Source: RUG14300 sp964561145 (lineage in GTDB: Bacteria > Bacillota > Clostridia > Christensenellales > CAG-1252). Taken from it: 64,000 nucleotides of DNA. This document shows positions 36,152-44,600 of this stretch, in pieces. How positions within the stretch are numbered: the stretch's first letter is position 1; each line of letters opens with the position of its first letter. The notes beneath the pieces are model-generated. The model ran no database searches. It saw nothing but the letters and a program-made list of their open reading frames with translations, and was not told where the DNA came from. Where the stretch lies: positions 62,001-126,000 of the forward strand of contig CAZLNZ010000004.1 of the NCBI GenBank assembly GCA_964561145.1, in the 5' to 3' direction. The position numbers and the translations under genes were made by a program.

Positions 36152-36802
36152 TTATTGTATCGATGTGTCAATTTCTTTTTTCCTTTTGGATGCCAGTTTG
36201 ATAATTCCGGCTTTGGCAAGTTCTCTGTAAATAATGCAAGTTAAAAAGCAATTAACTGCACTAACAAGAACCTGGAACGGTAATCTTAATCCAAGGTATG
36301 TCCAAAAGCTTTTAGTTCCCTTGGAGTACACTAACCATAGATTGTAAGTATTAAGAAATATGGTGCAGACTATCAGACATATTAAAAATGATACGAATAT
36401 TTTTACATAGTCTCTGCCATTAAAGAGGAGAAAGATTATGCCGGGGATTAAGCCAAATAATCCGGAGGATATGCCTATTAGAGGCATGTAAGCACCTTGT
36501 GGGAGAATTAAGTGCCCAAGCAAATCGCCTAGAAAGCCGACGGCAAAACCGCTTACCGGACCTAAAACCACTCCGGCAATAAAGCAAGGGATTGCGGTGA
36601 AGGACAAAGAACAGTAACGCACGGGGAAAAAGGTTATTATATTAAACACAGTCGCTAAAGCTGTAAGCACGGCTGTATAGGCAATCCTCTTTGTAGCCTT
36701 AATTACTTTTTCCTTTTTTGTCGTAGGTTTTTTACCCATAAGCTTCTTTACATTTGATGTAAAATTTGCTTTAAGATTTACTTTTGTAGCTGAATTGTTC
36801 AT
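36152..36802 (-). CDS. ECF transporter S component, folate-type
   Basis: 216 residues: a basic 40-residue N-terminus followed by about six membrane helices. GPVSGFAVGFLGDLLGHLI and PLIGISSGLFGLIPGI resemble the FolT-like S-component family, which captures a vitamin for an energy-coupling-factor importer. The substrate is not certain. A minus-strand promoter (36809-36837) puts transcription start near the ATG, with no Shine-Dalgarno seen. An internal Met at 36739 is an alternative start. No riboswitch fits in the 31-base gap. Confidence 0.72.
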   Translation of the reverse strand: MNNSATKVNLKANFTSNVKKLMGKKPTTKKEKVIKATKRIAYTAVLTALATVFNIITFFPVRYCSLSFTAIPCFIAGVVLGPVSGFAVGFLGDLLGHLILPQGAYMPLIGISSGLFGLIPGIIFLLFNGRDYVKIFVSFLICLIVCTIFLNTYNLWLVYSKGTKSFWTYLGLRLPFQVLVSAVNCFLTCIIYRELAKAGIIKLASKRKKEIDTSIQ

Positions 36803-36808
36803 GGGTTT

Positions 36809-36837
36809 ATTATAACATAATCAATTTTAGAACTCAA
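36809..36837 (-). promoter_or_regulatory. Promoter positioned for a leaderless transcript
   Basis: Minus strand: TTGAGT, 17-bp spacer, TATAAT, then only AAACCC before the ATG. The -35 box overlaps the end of the upstream flippase gene. Confidence 0.5.
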
Positions 36838-38372
36838 CGTCTGTGAAATACATTTCCCTTCTTTTTTGTCCCTCTACGGAAAAAGTGGTTAACTGTATCG
36901 ATTAGTTCACTTCTAAATCTCTTTATCGATAGTATAGAGAGGAGATACAATATTAGGATGATTATTCCACATATTAAAACAGTTATGAGCATAGGAATAT
37001 TGAAATTGCTTAAGTATTTGTAAGCACTATTTACAAGAAAGGCTATGATAAGGCTAATTATTGAGAGGTAGAGCATAGGTTTATAGTATGTTACATTGCT
37101 CACCTTATATTTACAAAGCATAATACAGTTAAGTAAAAAGGTTACAATGTGAAATAAAGTTTGTGCGACTGCAAGTGCGTATATCCCGATTATCGAAGGC
37201 AGGAAGTACATGCATGCAAGCATTAACAATAGACCTATAAGATTATTGATAAAATATATCCTTTCCTTTCCTAACGAGTTTAGTGAGGTGGCTGAAATTT
37301 GACCCACAGACAACGGAAGAACCATGCCTGAAGCAAAAGATATGAATGTCCCGGCTAGCTCGTCATCAAATAATATTTTTCCGATAGGTTTTCCTAGTGC
37401 GAAGTATGTGATAAAGAATAGGGTTGAAATCATATACGCTACAATAAATCCTTTATCCAGCTTTAGTGAGATTTGTTTTTTATCATTTAAGGCATTTAGT
37501 TCCGCAAGCTCCGGTAAAAGAACAACCGAGAGTGATGATGTGAGTGCAAGCGGTGCAAAGAGTAAGGGATATGCCATTCCCGTAGCACGGCCATATTCTG
37601 CTGTAGCTTCTGCGATGTCTACTCCGGATGCTACCAAACGGTTTGGGATAATAATTGCTGTAAATGTTGTCGATAGGGCGGTAAAAAGATGCATAAAGGT
37701 GATAGGTGTACTACTCTTGATTAGCGGTTTAAGTTCGCGAGGACGTGCAAGCCTTCCTTTGTTGCAGAAGAACATTATCGTGATCAATACAAAACAGAGA
37801 AAATCTGCTAAAGTGTAGGCAATTGCCAATATATTATTTGTTTGAACTGAAACGAAAACTCCGAAGGAAAGAGAGGTAACAAGAATAACATTAAGTATTT
37901 CTTCTACTAGCTCTGTTATCGAGTACTTAACATATTGTTTTTTGCCCATAAAGTAGGTTCTGAGAACATTGTAAACTGTAGTGGTTAATGTGCTAGGTAG
38001 CATTATCATAATTAATGTCTCTGCACGTGAGTCTGAAAGTAACTTGAAGAAGTAATTCTTAAAAAGTAGGAAAATACCGATTATCGTAATATTGATGGTT
38101 AGTCCTAATACAAGACCACTGGAGATTCTTGAGTTGATACGCTTACTTTCTCTTTTTGCATTTAACGAGGCGATGTCTCTTGATAAGGTTAAGGGAATAC
38201 CCGAGCTTGGTAACATGACAAGAAGTCCGATAACAGATAATGACATCGAGAATAGTCCCATTGCTTCGGCTCCTAAGCTTCTTGATATGTATATCTTAAA
38301 CAAAAAGGAGATTCCTCTTGTGATAATTGAAAATATGGCAACTATAAATGCTGTTTTTTTAAGGTTTGACAT
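36834..38372 (-). CDS. SpoVB-like oligosaccharide flippase (MVF/MATE-like)
   Basis: 512 residues with about 14 hydrophobic helices. The N-terminus TAFIVAIFSIITRGISFLFK, EAMGLFSMSLSVIGL and the PLLFAPLALTSSLSVVLLPE region match the SpoVB/YtgP polysaccharide-flippase group. Members move lipid-linked peptidoglycan or polysaccharide precursors; SpoVB acts in spore cortex formation. With spoIVA in the same window a sporulation role is plausible but not shown. GGAGAG precedes the ATG. Confidence 0.85.
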   Translation of the reverse strand: MSNLKKTAFIVAIFSIITRGISFLFKIYISRSLGAEAMGLFSMSLSVIGLLVMLPSSGIPLTLSRDIASLNAKRESKRINSRISSGLVLGLTINITIIGIFLLFKNYFFKLLSDSRAETLIMIMLPSTLTTTVYNVLRTYFMGKKQYVKYSITELVEEILNVILVTSLSFGVFVSVQTNNILAIAYTLADFLCFVLITIMFFCNKGRLARPRELKPLIKSSTPITFMHLFTALSTTFTAIIIPNRLVASGVDIAEATAEYGRATGMAYPLLFAPLALTSSLSVVLLPELAELNALNDKKQISLKLDKGFIVAYMISTLFFITYFALGKPIGKILFDDELAGTFISFASGMVLPLSVGQISATSLNSLGKERIYFINNLIGLLLMLACMYFLPSIIGIYALAVAQTLFHIVTFLLNCIMLCKYKVSNVTYYKPMLYLSIISLIIAFLVNSAYKYLSNFNIPMLITVLICGIIILILYLLSILSIKRFRSELIDTVNHFFRRGTKKKGNVFHRR

Positions 38373-38423
38373 ATACTCTCCGAACAGTCAAAATATATGC
38401 GGCTCATTGCATATATATACCTT

Positions 38424-38669
38424 ATGATATATCTAATAAAAAAGGGTGAAACTATAGATTATTTGATAAAAGCATTTAATTTGACGGAAAACGACTATGA
38501 TATAAAACAAGGATGGTTGTTTTTTGAAGGAGATTATTATTCATATATAATAAACAACCATGATAATCCGATTGTGTTATCGGAAAAACTGAAAATTCCT
38601 ATCAGTGAGATTGTAGGTGTGTTAAATGGTCATTTTCAGCCGGGTCGTTTAATTTGGATAAGAAAATAG
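38424..38669 (+). CDS. Small tandem LysM-like protein
   Basis: About 81 residues if started at 38424 (MIYLIKKGET); an ATG at 38397 is also in frame. Neither has a Shine-Dalgarno. IKKGETIDYLIKAFNL resembles the first half of a LysM motif, and VLSEKLKIPISEIVGVLNG..QPGRLIWI the shape of a second, with no signal peptide. It is divergent from the flippase. Small LysM proteins occur in spore coats, but this is only a resemblance. Confidence 0.5.
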   Translation: MIYLIKKGETIDYLIKAFNLTENDYDIKQGWLFFEGDYYSYIINNHDNPIVLSEKLKIPISEIVGVLNGHFQPGRLIWIRK

Positions 38670-38721
38670 AATAAAGTAAGCTTAATAAAATGTCTAGTAA
38701 AGTTATACCTTAGAATTAATC

Positions 38722-38736
38722 TTGCCAATTTGGCAA
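38722..38736. promoter_or_regulatory. Candidate operator for the XRE regulator
   Basis: Perfect inverted repeat TTGCCA-AAT/ATT-TGGCAA (15 bp), centred 14 bases before the -35 box of the XRE gene. The dyad fits a dimeric helix-turn-helix protein. Confidence 0.55.
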
Positions 38737-38742
38737 TTTTAC

Positions 38743-38771
38743 TTGACAGATGTTGGTTGGTATGTTATCAT
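38743..38771 (+). promoter_or_regulatory. XRE-ImmA promoter
   Basis: TTGACA, 17-bp spacer, TATCAT, about 30 bases ahead of the XRE ATG. Confidence 0.75.
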
Positions 38772-38801
38772 ATCTATATAATCAGAGTGGAGGTATATAT
38801 T

Positions 38802-39110
38802 ATGAAAAAAATTGGTTATAGAATTACTATCCTATTGAAGGAAAAACATATGTCACAAAAAGACCTTGCTATGTTGATAGGTATAACTGAATCCGCTTTA
38901 TCCAGATATATTAATAATGAAAGAGAACCTAAATTGGAAATCTTGGCAAATATTGCTACAGCTTTGGATACAACTATTGATTATTTAGCAAATGGTGTCC
39001 AATCTGAAACCGACTTTGATGAGATTTACCGTTTGGTCGCAAGAAGTTCATACAAATTAACTGAAATGGAGAAAATGAAAATCATTGAGGCGGTAATGAA
39101 AAACAAATGA
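38802..39110 (+). CDS. XRE-family helix-turn-helix regulator
   Basis: 102 residues from the ATG at 38802, which has GGAGG in front. The helix-turn-helix covers residues 5-60 (SQKDLAMLIGITESALSRYI, then PKLEILANIATALD). A short C-terminal helical region may be the dimerisation or cleavage target. It overlaps the ImmA-type protease gene by 4 bases (ATGA). Such pairs control mobile elements and prophages, where the protease destroys the repressor. Autoregulation through the adjacent palindrome is inferred. Confidence 0.9.
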   Translation: MKKIGYRITILLKEKHMSQKDLAMLIGITESALSRYINNEREPKLEILANIATALDTTIDYLANGVQSETDFDEIYRLVARSSYKLTEMEKMKIIEAVMKNK

Positions 39111-39682
39111 TCGGAGACACTCATAGATTACACATAAGAATACCTGCGTGGAAATACGAGGAAATTGAAAAAGCGGTCGTGGATTTATATATTGAGCAAT
39201 GGATTAATACTTTATCAATTGATCCTTTTAGGATTATTAGGAACAGAGGATATCATCTAATCCCGTTTACTAAGCTTAATAAAGCAAATCCGCTAGAGTG
39301 TTTACTAGATAAAAACAATGATGCTTTTTCTTTTTATGTGCCTGCGTTGAAAAACTATGTTATAGTTTACAACGATGAAAAGCCTTTTACTCGCATAAGG
39401 TTCACATTAATGCATGAAATCGGTCATATTGATTTAGGGCATAAAGGAGAAAGTGATTTAGCAAAGAAAATGGCAGACTATTATGCCGGCTATGCTTTAG
39501 CCCCATCACCACTCATCGGAAGATTCGCTTCAGTGAATCTTTCGGAAATTATATCAACATTCCAGGTTTCACTTGATTGTGCCGCTGTATGTAGTTCAAG
39601 ATATCAAAATTGGATTCAATATGGCGGAAGGGAATTGAAAGATTATGAGGTACGCTTGATTAATCTTTTTCAACTATTTTAG
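39107..39682 (+). CDS. ImmA/IrrE-type zinc metallopeptidase
   Basis: 191 residues. The zincin motif HEIGHIDLGH (near residue 104) with a downstream ADYYAGYALAP (in place of the usual E-x-x-A-N-x-F-A) matches COG2856. The expected role is cleavage of the co-encoded XRE repressor on an inducing signal, as ImmA does for ImmR in ICEBs1. Translationally coupled to the regulator. A hairpin follows the stop. Confidence 0.88.
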   Translation: MIGDTHRLHIRIPAWKYEEIEKAVVDLYIEQWINTLSIDPFRIIRNRGYHLIPFTKLNKANPLECLLDKNNDAFSFYVPALKNYVIVYNDEKPFTRIRFTLMHEIGHIDLGHKGESDLAKKMADYYAGYALAPSPLIGRFASVNLSEIISTFQVSLDCAAVCSSRYQNWIQYGGRELKDYEVRLINLFQLF

Positions 39683-39705
39683 GAATTTCATTTATATAAA
39701 GGAAA

Positions 39706-39746
39706 AGCACTTAAAAGTTGCTGGAACAACGATTAAGTGCTCTTTG
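39706..39746 (+). terminator. Possible terminator after the ImmA gene
   Basis: The 9-bp stem AGCACTTAA (39706-39714) / TTAAGTGCT (39733-39741) with inner GTTG/CAAC pairing is followed by the weak tail CTTTG. Confidence 0.55.
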
Positions 39747-39865
39747 AAAAATTGTATATTACAATTTGTCGCATAATTAGTATATACATTTTCAGTCCTT
39801 TATGTCAAATGTTTTTTTGACGATACCCAAAGAGGTAAATTTATTTATATAGGAGGCATGTGAAA

Positions 39866-40498
39866 ATGCTATCTACTGATGCAAGGTCAAAGCAGACCTT
39901 TTTACGCAACGAGTTCGATGCGTTCGGAAAATGGAATATACCTATTATCCGTAAAACTGAACTTAATTTGGAAGATGTCAATTTGATTAGTTATTCTGAC
40001 ATAAAAACTAATCAAATTGACGAGAACAGACAAAAGGGAGTCCATTTTTATATTGATGACTACCGAATGGAAGGCTTGTATTATAATCCTACAAAGTCTT
40101 TGCAGCGATTAGCCCAGTATAAGTTTGTAATTTCTCCTGATTATAGCCTTTATAGAGATATGCCAAAAGCAATCCAACTATTCAACGTGTTTAGAAGTCG
40201 ATGGTGTGGTGCATATTGGCAAAGTAAAGGCATGACGGTAATCCCAAACGTGAGCTGGGGAGATTCAACCACCTTTGAGTATTGTTTCGATGGTATTGAA
40301 GAAGGTTCTGTCGTAGCTGTTGGGACAATAGGATGTAAACACAGTAAACTTGCTTTTATGCGAGGGTATAACGAGATGTTGAACCGTATAAAACCAAGTG
40401 CAATTATTTGCTTTGGTTCACCATTTGCAGAGATGAAAGGTAACATCCTGGTTGTTGATTATTTTGCTTCAAGGAGGGTTAATCGCAATGGGAGGTAG
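39866..40498 (+). CDS. DUF4417 family protein
   Basis: 210 residues. The start at ATG 39866 has AGGAGG nine bases before it; a GTG at 39860 is too close. The pattern GVHFYIDDYRMEGLYYNPTK, VISPDYSLYRDMP, NVFRSRWCGAYWQSKGM and VIPNVSWGDSTTF marks DUF4417, found in phages, conjugative elements and gut Firmicutes and not characterised. Its last 11 bases overlap the next gene. Confidence 0.82.
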   Translation: MLSTDARSKQTFLRNEFDAFGKWNIPIIRKTELNLEDVNLISYSDIKTNQIDENRQKGVHFYIDDYRMEGLYYNPTKSLQRLAQYKFVISPDYSLYRDMPKAIQLFNVFRSRWCGAYWQSKGMTVIPNVSWGDSTTFEYCFDGIEEGSVVAVGTIGCKHSKLAFMRGYNEMLNRIKPSAIICFGSPFAEMKGNILVVDYFASRRVNRNGR

Positions 40499-40874
40499 AG
40501 GAACTTATTCTGTAGGCAAAAATGTTGGATACACTTACAAGACCGTAGATACAATTGAAGGAGTTAAGGTTTTGCAACCGATTGATGGTAAAAGAAGTTA
40601 TAAACTTCCTGAGGAGTCTCACAATAGCTCAAGCTATATAGTATTAGATAAAAATGGTGTTTTTCGTCAAATGAGAGTTTATAATAATAATCATGAGGCA
40701 ATCTTTGAAATTGGTTATCATAATGAATCGATTTTAGGAAAAGGAAACGTATTACATGTTCATATTTACAATAGTACCGGTGATCTGTCACATGAAAATG
40801 CTTCAAAGTATATTATTGGTCCTGGCGATGAATATTACGAAAAGTATAAAAAATTCTTTATAGGAGTTAAATGA
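40488..40874 (+). CDS. Small MGGRG-start protein, element-associated
   Basis: 128 residues from the ATG at 40488 with AAGGAGG upstream; it overlaps the DUF4417 gene. It begins MGGRGTYSVGKNVGYTYK and ends DEYYEKYKKFFIGVK, with YIVLDKNGVFRQMRVYNNN and NVLHVHIYN between. Similar MGGRG-start proteins occur with phage and element genes. I do not know a function; a small nuclease-like or polymorphic-toxin fold is conceivable but not supported by a catalytic motif I recognise. Confidence 0.75.
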   Translation: MGGRGTYSVGKNVGYTYKTVDTIEGVKVLQPIDGKRSYKLPEESHNSSSYIVLDKNGVFRQMRVYNNNHEAIFEIGYHNESILGKGNVLHVHIYNSTGDLSHENASKYIIGPGDEYYEKYKKFFIGVK

Positions 40875-40877
40875 TAT

Positions 40878-41183
40878 ATGAAAGGAAACAATTTAAATGA
40901 ATTTATGGACGATTTATATTATAATGGTGGTCCGGAAAAGGAACTGATCTATCAAGACAAGTACTATCTTATTCAGTGTGAGAATAGTGCTAACAAGGAC
41001 GATCACATACTTAGGGTTGATGAACATATTTTATTAGAAGGAGAAGTAGGGGAACATTTACGAGCTATTTTGTTTCATGGAAGATCTCTTGCTGAATCCG
41101 TGAAACAATTTGAGCAGGCGAAGATTTTTAATGGAAAGAATATATATGAGGCTGAAAAAGATATTGAGGTTATTTTTGGCTAA
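40878..41183 (+). CDS. LNEF-family small protein, paralogue 1
   Basis: 101 residues, not recognised. It begins MKGNNLNEFMDDLYYN and ends FEQAKIFNGKNIYEAEKDIEVIFG, nearly the same as the next gene, while the middle differs. It is acidic, with no signal peptide or helix. Its TAGGAG site lies within the last codons of the MGGRG gene, giving coupled translation. The arrangement (possible effector followed by duplicated small acidic genes) resembles an immunity array; that is inference. Confidence 0.75.
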   Translation: MKGNNLNEFMDDLYYNGGPEKELIYQDKYYLIQCENSANKDDHILRVDEHILLEGEVGEHLRAILFHGRSLAESVKQFEQAKIFNGKNIYEAEKDIEVIFG

Positions 41184-41276
41184 GACAGATTGTTAATTGC
41201 CAAGATTAGCATCGCATAGTTTTTATGCAGATTATGTTACGGGTTAACATGAAAGTTATAGTAGGAGTTAAATAAT

Positions 41277-41558
41277 ATGAGAGGAAATTCTTTAAACGAG
41301 TTTATAGATGATCTTTATTATAATCCTGAAAAGGAAATTGTTTATTTTGGAAAAAGATTTATGGTTTCCGGGTATGTCAATGAAACTGGCATACTATATA
41401 CTTTAGTGGTATATTCTGTTGAGGTTTCGTCTAAAGAGTTGTTCAAAATAACATCAAAATCGAGACAGGAATGCGTGGAGAAATTCGAGCAGGCTAAGAT
41501 TTTTATTGGAAAGACTATTTATGAAGCAGAAAAAGATATAGAGGTCTTATATGGATAG
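41277..41558 (+). CDS. LNEF-family small protein, paralogue 2
   Basis: 93 residues. MRGNSLNEFIDDLYYNPEKE at the start and FEQAKIFIGKTIYEAEKDIEVLYG (in two parts) at the end match paralogue 1; the centre (FMVSGYVNETGILYTLVVY) diverges. The upstream bases TAGTAGGAGTTAAAT repeat those before paralogue 1, so the duplicated unit began within the end of the MGGRG gene. Function unknown. Confidence 0.75.
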   Translation: MRGNSLNEFIDDLYYNPEKEIVYFGKRFMVSGYVNETGILYTLVVYSVEVSSKELFKITSKSRQECVEKFEQAKIFIGKTIYEAEKDIEVLYG

Positions 41559-41619
41559 ATGATATATCTTACTATGTATTTGTAGAAGTCATATGGTAAT
41601 CTTTGAATGTATCTAAAAT

Positions 41620-41654
41620 AAAAAGGACGGTGAGTTTTGATCATCGTCCTTTTT
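41620..41654. terminator. Bidirectional terminator closing the cassette
   Basis: The 14-bp stem AAAAAGGACGGTGA / TCATCGTCCTTTTT with one G-T pair and a 7-nt loop lies between convergent genes. Confidence 0.88.
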
Positions 41655-41684
41655 ATTTTACAAGGGTTTTACCCTTTAGTTTTA

Positions 41685-44600
41685 TTAGTCTTTAAACTCG
41701 TCTTTATCAGACTTATCTTCCTTAGCACCTTTTGACTTTTCCTCTTCAGGTCTAGCATAATCAACAGATTTCTTACGCTTAAACCATTTCTTGGGAATGT
41801 ACTTACGGAGTAGTACGACTATGATTGCGATAATGAGTAGAGCGGCGATTACGATTGAAGTAATATACAACCATAGCAACTCGTTAGAGGATTTTTCTTC
41901 CTCGTCTTTTGTATCATCATCGTCGTCTTTATCATCAGCCTTATCATCTGCATCATCGGCCCTGATAATACGATTGTTGAGTAAGAACTCGTCTGCATTT
42001 TCAGCATCTAAGTATTTACCGTCTTCGCCAACCAATGCCTTACCGTCTTCGTCTACTTGGTAACGAGCAGCATATGCTTCGTTAAACTCGGTTTCGTCTG
42101 CATACTTAGTTAAGGATAAGTTATCAAAGAATGCATATCCTTGAACCTTCTCATCTGATTCACCCAAGATAAGGTATACGTATACGGAAGAAGTAGAGGA
42201 GGATTCAGCCGTCTTGAAGTAGAAGTTGATTTGTTGCCATTGATTATCGTCAGTCTTTTCCTTCTTAACGGATTTAGTTCCGTCATCATTGGTAACATAG
42301 GTAAGCTTACCGTTTTCTCTTACAGGGACATACTCTGTATTAACAGGGGTTTCATAAACCACGGAATCTGTACCTGTGGATACTCTTACAATAGCATTCT
42401 TTCCTTCTGCAATACCATATGTGCGAACATATACGGTCAAAATATAGTAGCTATTCTTGTCTAAGGTAATGGAGGAGGTGTTCTTGTATTGATAGTAGCT
42501 TTCAACTTGGTTGTTAATGAGAAGTAAACTATCAGAGGTCTCCAATCCGTTGTTCATACCTTTCGAATCGAAAATATAATCTTTTGTTAAGGTACTTCCT
42601 TCGATGGTTTCATATTCTGTCTCTTCGCTTCCGTCTTCAGCCGTAACGGTTTTTTCTTCTACTAGCTTAAGGTTATCAACATTGCTGTAGCCTTTTGTGA
42701 AGATGCCTGCATATTGTACATTTTCTGTTGTAGCAATGCTAGAGGAGCTCTTGGCACCTGATCCTGTCCATTTGCTTGGAGCAGTAACTTTTTCAGTATC
42801 GTTTGTTGTATAGAACTCTTCGATGTTGAAGTTAGCATTGTGAGTATTGTCAGCAGCAGCTAATTCTTCATATTTATCTTTATCGATTGTATAGTAGGTG
42901 AAGCTATCGAGGAACATTGTTCCGCTGTATTTTGCTTGAGTGTCGTCATCCTTGTCGTGTTCAACAGAATACTCACCCACATAAATTTTGAGAGTAGCAG
43001 AAGCTGAACTGAAAGCACCGGTTCTTGCGACCAGTACGATTTCTTGCCAGCCGTCGTCACCGTCTATGCTGGAAAGTTTTGCTACTACGGGTTCTGTATT
43101 ATTTGTGGTTGTCAAATGGAGTTCGCCCTTCATGTCACCGATAACTCTTACATATGCTTTGATGATATAGTAGCTATTGGTAGAGAGGGAAACTGAGCTG
43201 GAACTGTAGAGAAGTTGAGCTTTTACTTCATCGGGAACGTTTATAGCTAATACGTTCGGTGCACCGAAGTTGACATCTTTTGCACTTTCATGACCTTTTG
43301 CCCACTTGTTATAAATCTGATAATCTTCACCGAACTTATTCTTGATAAACTCTGTAGCATTAACATTAACAATACCGCTTTCAATGCTGTCATCTGCAGA
43401 AGAGTTGAGTGTCCAGTTTGAAGGTTTTAAGAAATCGGTTTGTAAGCCTGTGGTGCTGTCAATTTTGTCAGAATCATAGCTGAATCCATTGAAACTACCA
43501 TTGGAAATAGTTCCTTGGCTTTCTGTTAAAGAGTTCTTCTTAACATATGTTCCTGTTGTTGCATCGTCGTACTCGGAATATTCTATTTGCTCGAAGTTTA
43601 CATTTGCAATAACGATTGCACCCTTTAAGAAACTGGAAGTTGAGTATTGGTTACCGCTACCCATAGATACCTTGAGATTTACAACTTTGTCGTCGTCTGC
43701 GGGATTGAGGGAAACGAGATTTGATCCTTGAATATAGAATACGTACTCGGCGTAGTTATTGGTGTCTTCGTTCTCGTAAGCACTTGTATTAACCTTTGTG
43801 AAGGAAGCAAGAGAAGTGCCATCTTCATAGTTAAGAGCGATTGTGGCTCCTGTATCCGATGAAATTCCTATTGTCTTGAGCCAAATAGCCACGCGATAAT
43901 GAGAGTTTTTGTTAATATGCATATCACCGGAAACTTCAAGGTTGTAAGCAGAGGGGGTTAAGTTGTTAATCATTACTAAGTCTTTAAAATCATAGGGAGC
44001 CTTAGGAGATTCGCTTAAACCATAGTTGTCCTTCCACCATTGAGCAATTTCCTCGTCTGTTGAACCGACAACCTTACCTTGAACCTCGTCTATATTGAAG
44101 TGTCTAAACAGAATATCGCTGTTTTTGATTGTTTCAGCACTGTCTTTGGCATCGATGGATACATTAGCCTTGACATCGTTGTCGACAGAGGTTGCGTAGT
44201 TTCCTTCTTTAAGGTTGATATTTGCGGAGTCATCATTTGCAATAGTAGTCATTTCGACAATACTATTGTAAAGAGAATTGTACTCAGCCTGATTCTTCAA
44301 GCCATCGATAATGCTAGCCTTATTTGAGGAGTCGAACGTTCCGACACGCTCGATTGATAAAGCGTCGAAATAAACTGTTCCGCAAGCAAGAGTAGAGTCA
44401 CCTTTACCGCCATCGCCTAAGCTTAATACGATGCTATAGTCCTTTGAACGGAACTCGTGTCCAAATAGATAAATTGTGTACTCTTGCCATTTCTTTTCGG
44501 TGTTGATGTTTGCGAATGCAGCATCTTCGATACCGCCAATCTTAATCCACGCACCTACTGCCTCCTTTTCTTCTTCGGAGGTATCACTTGCATGTTTGAA

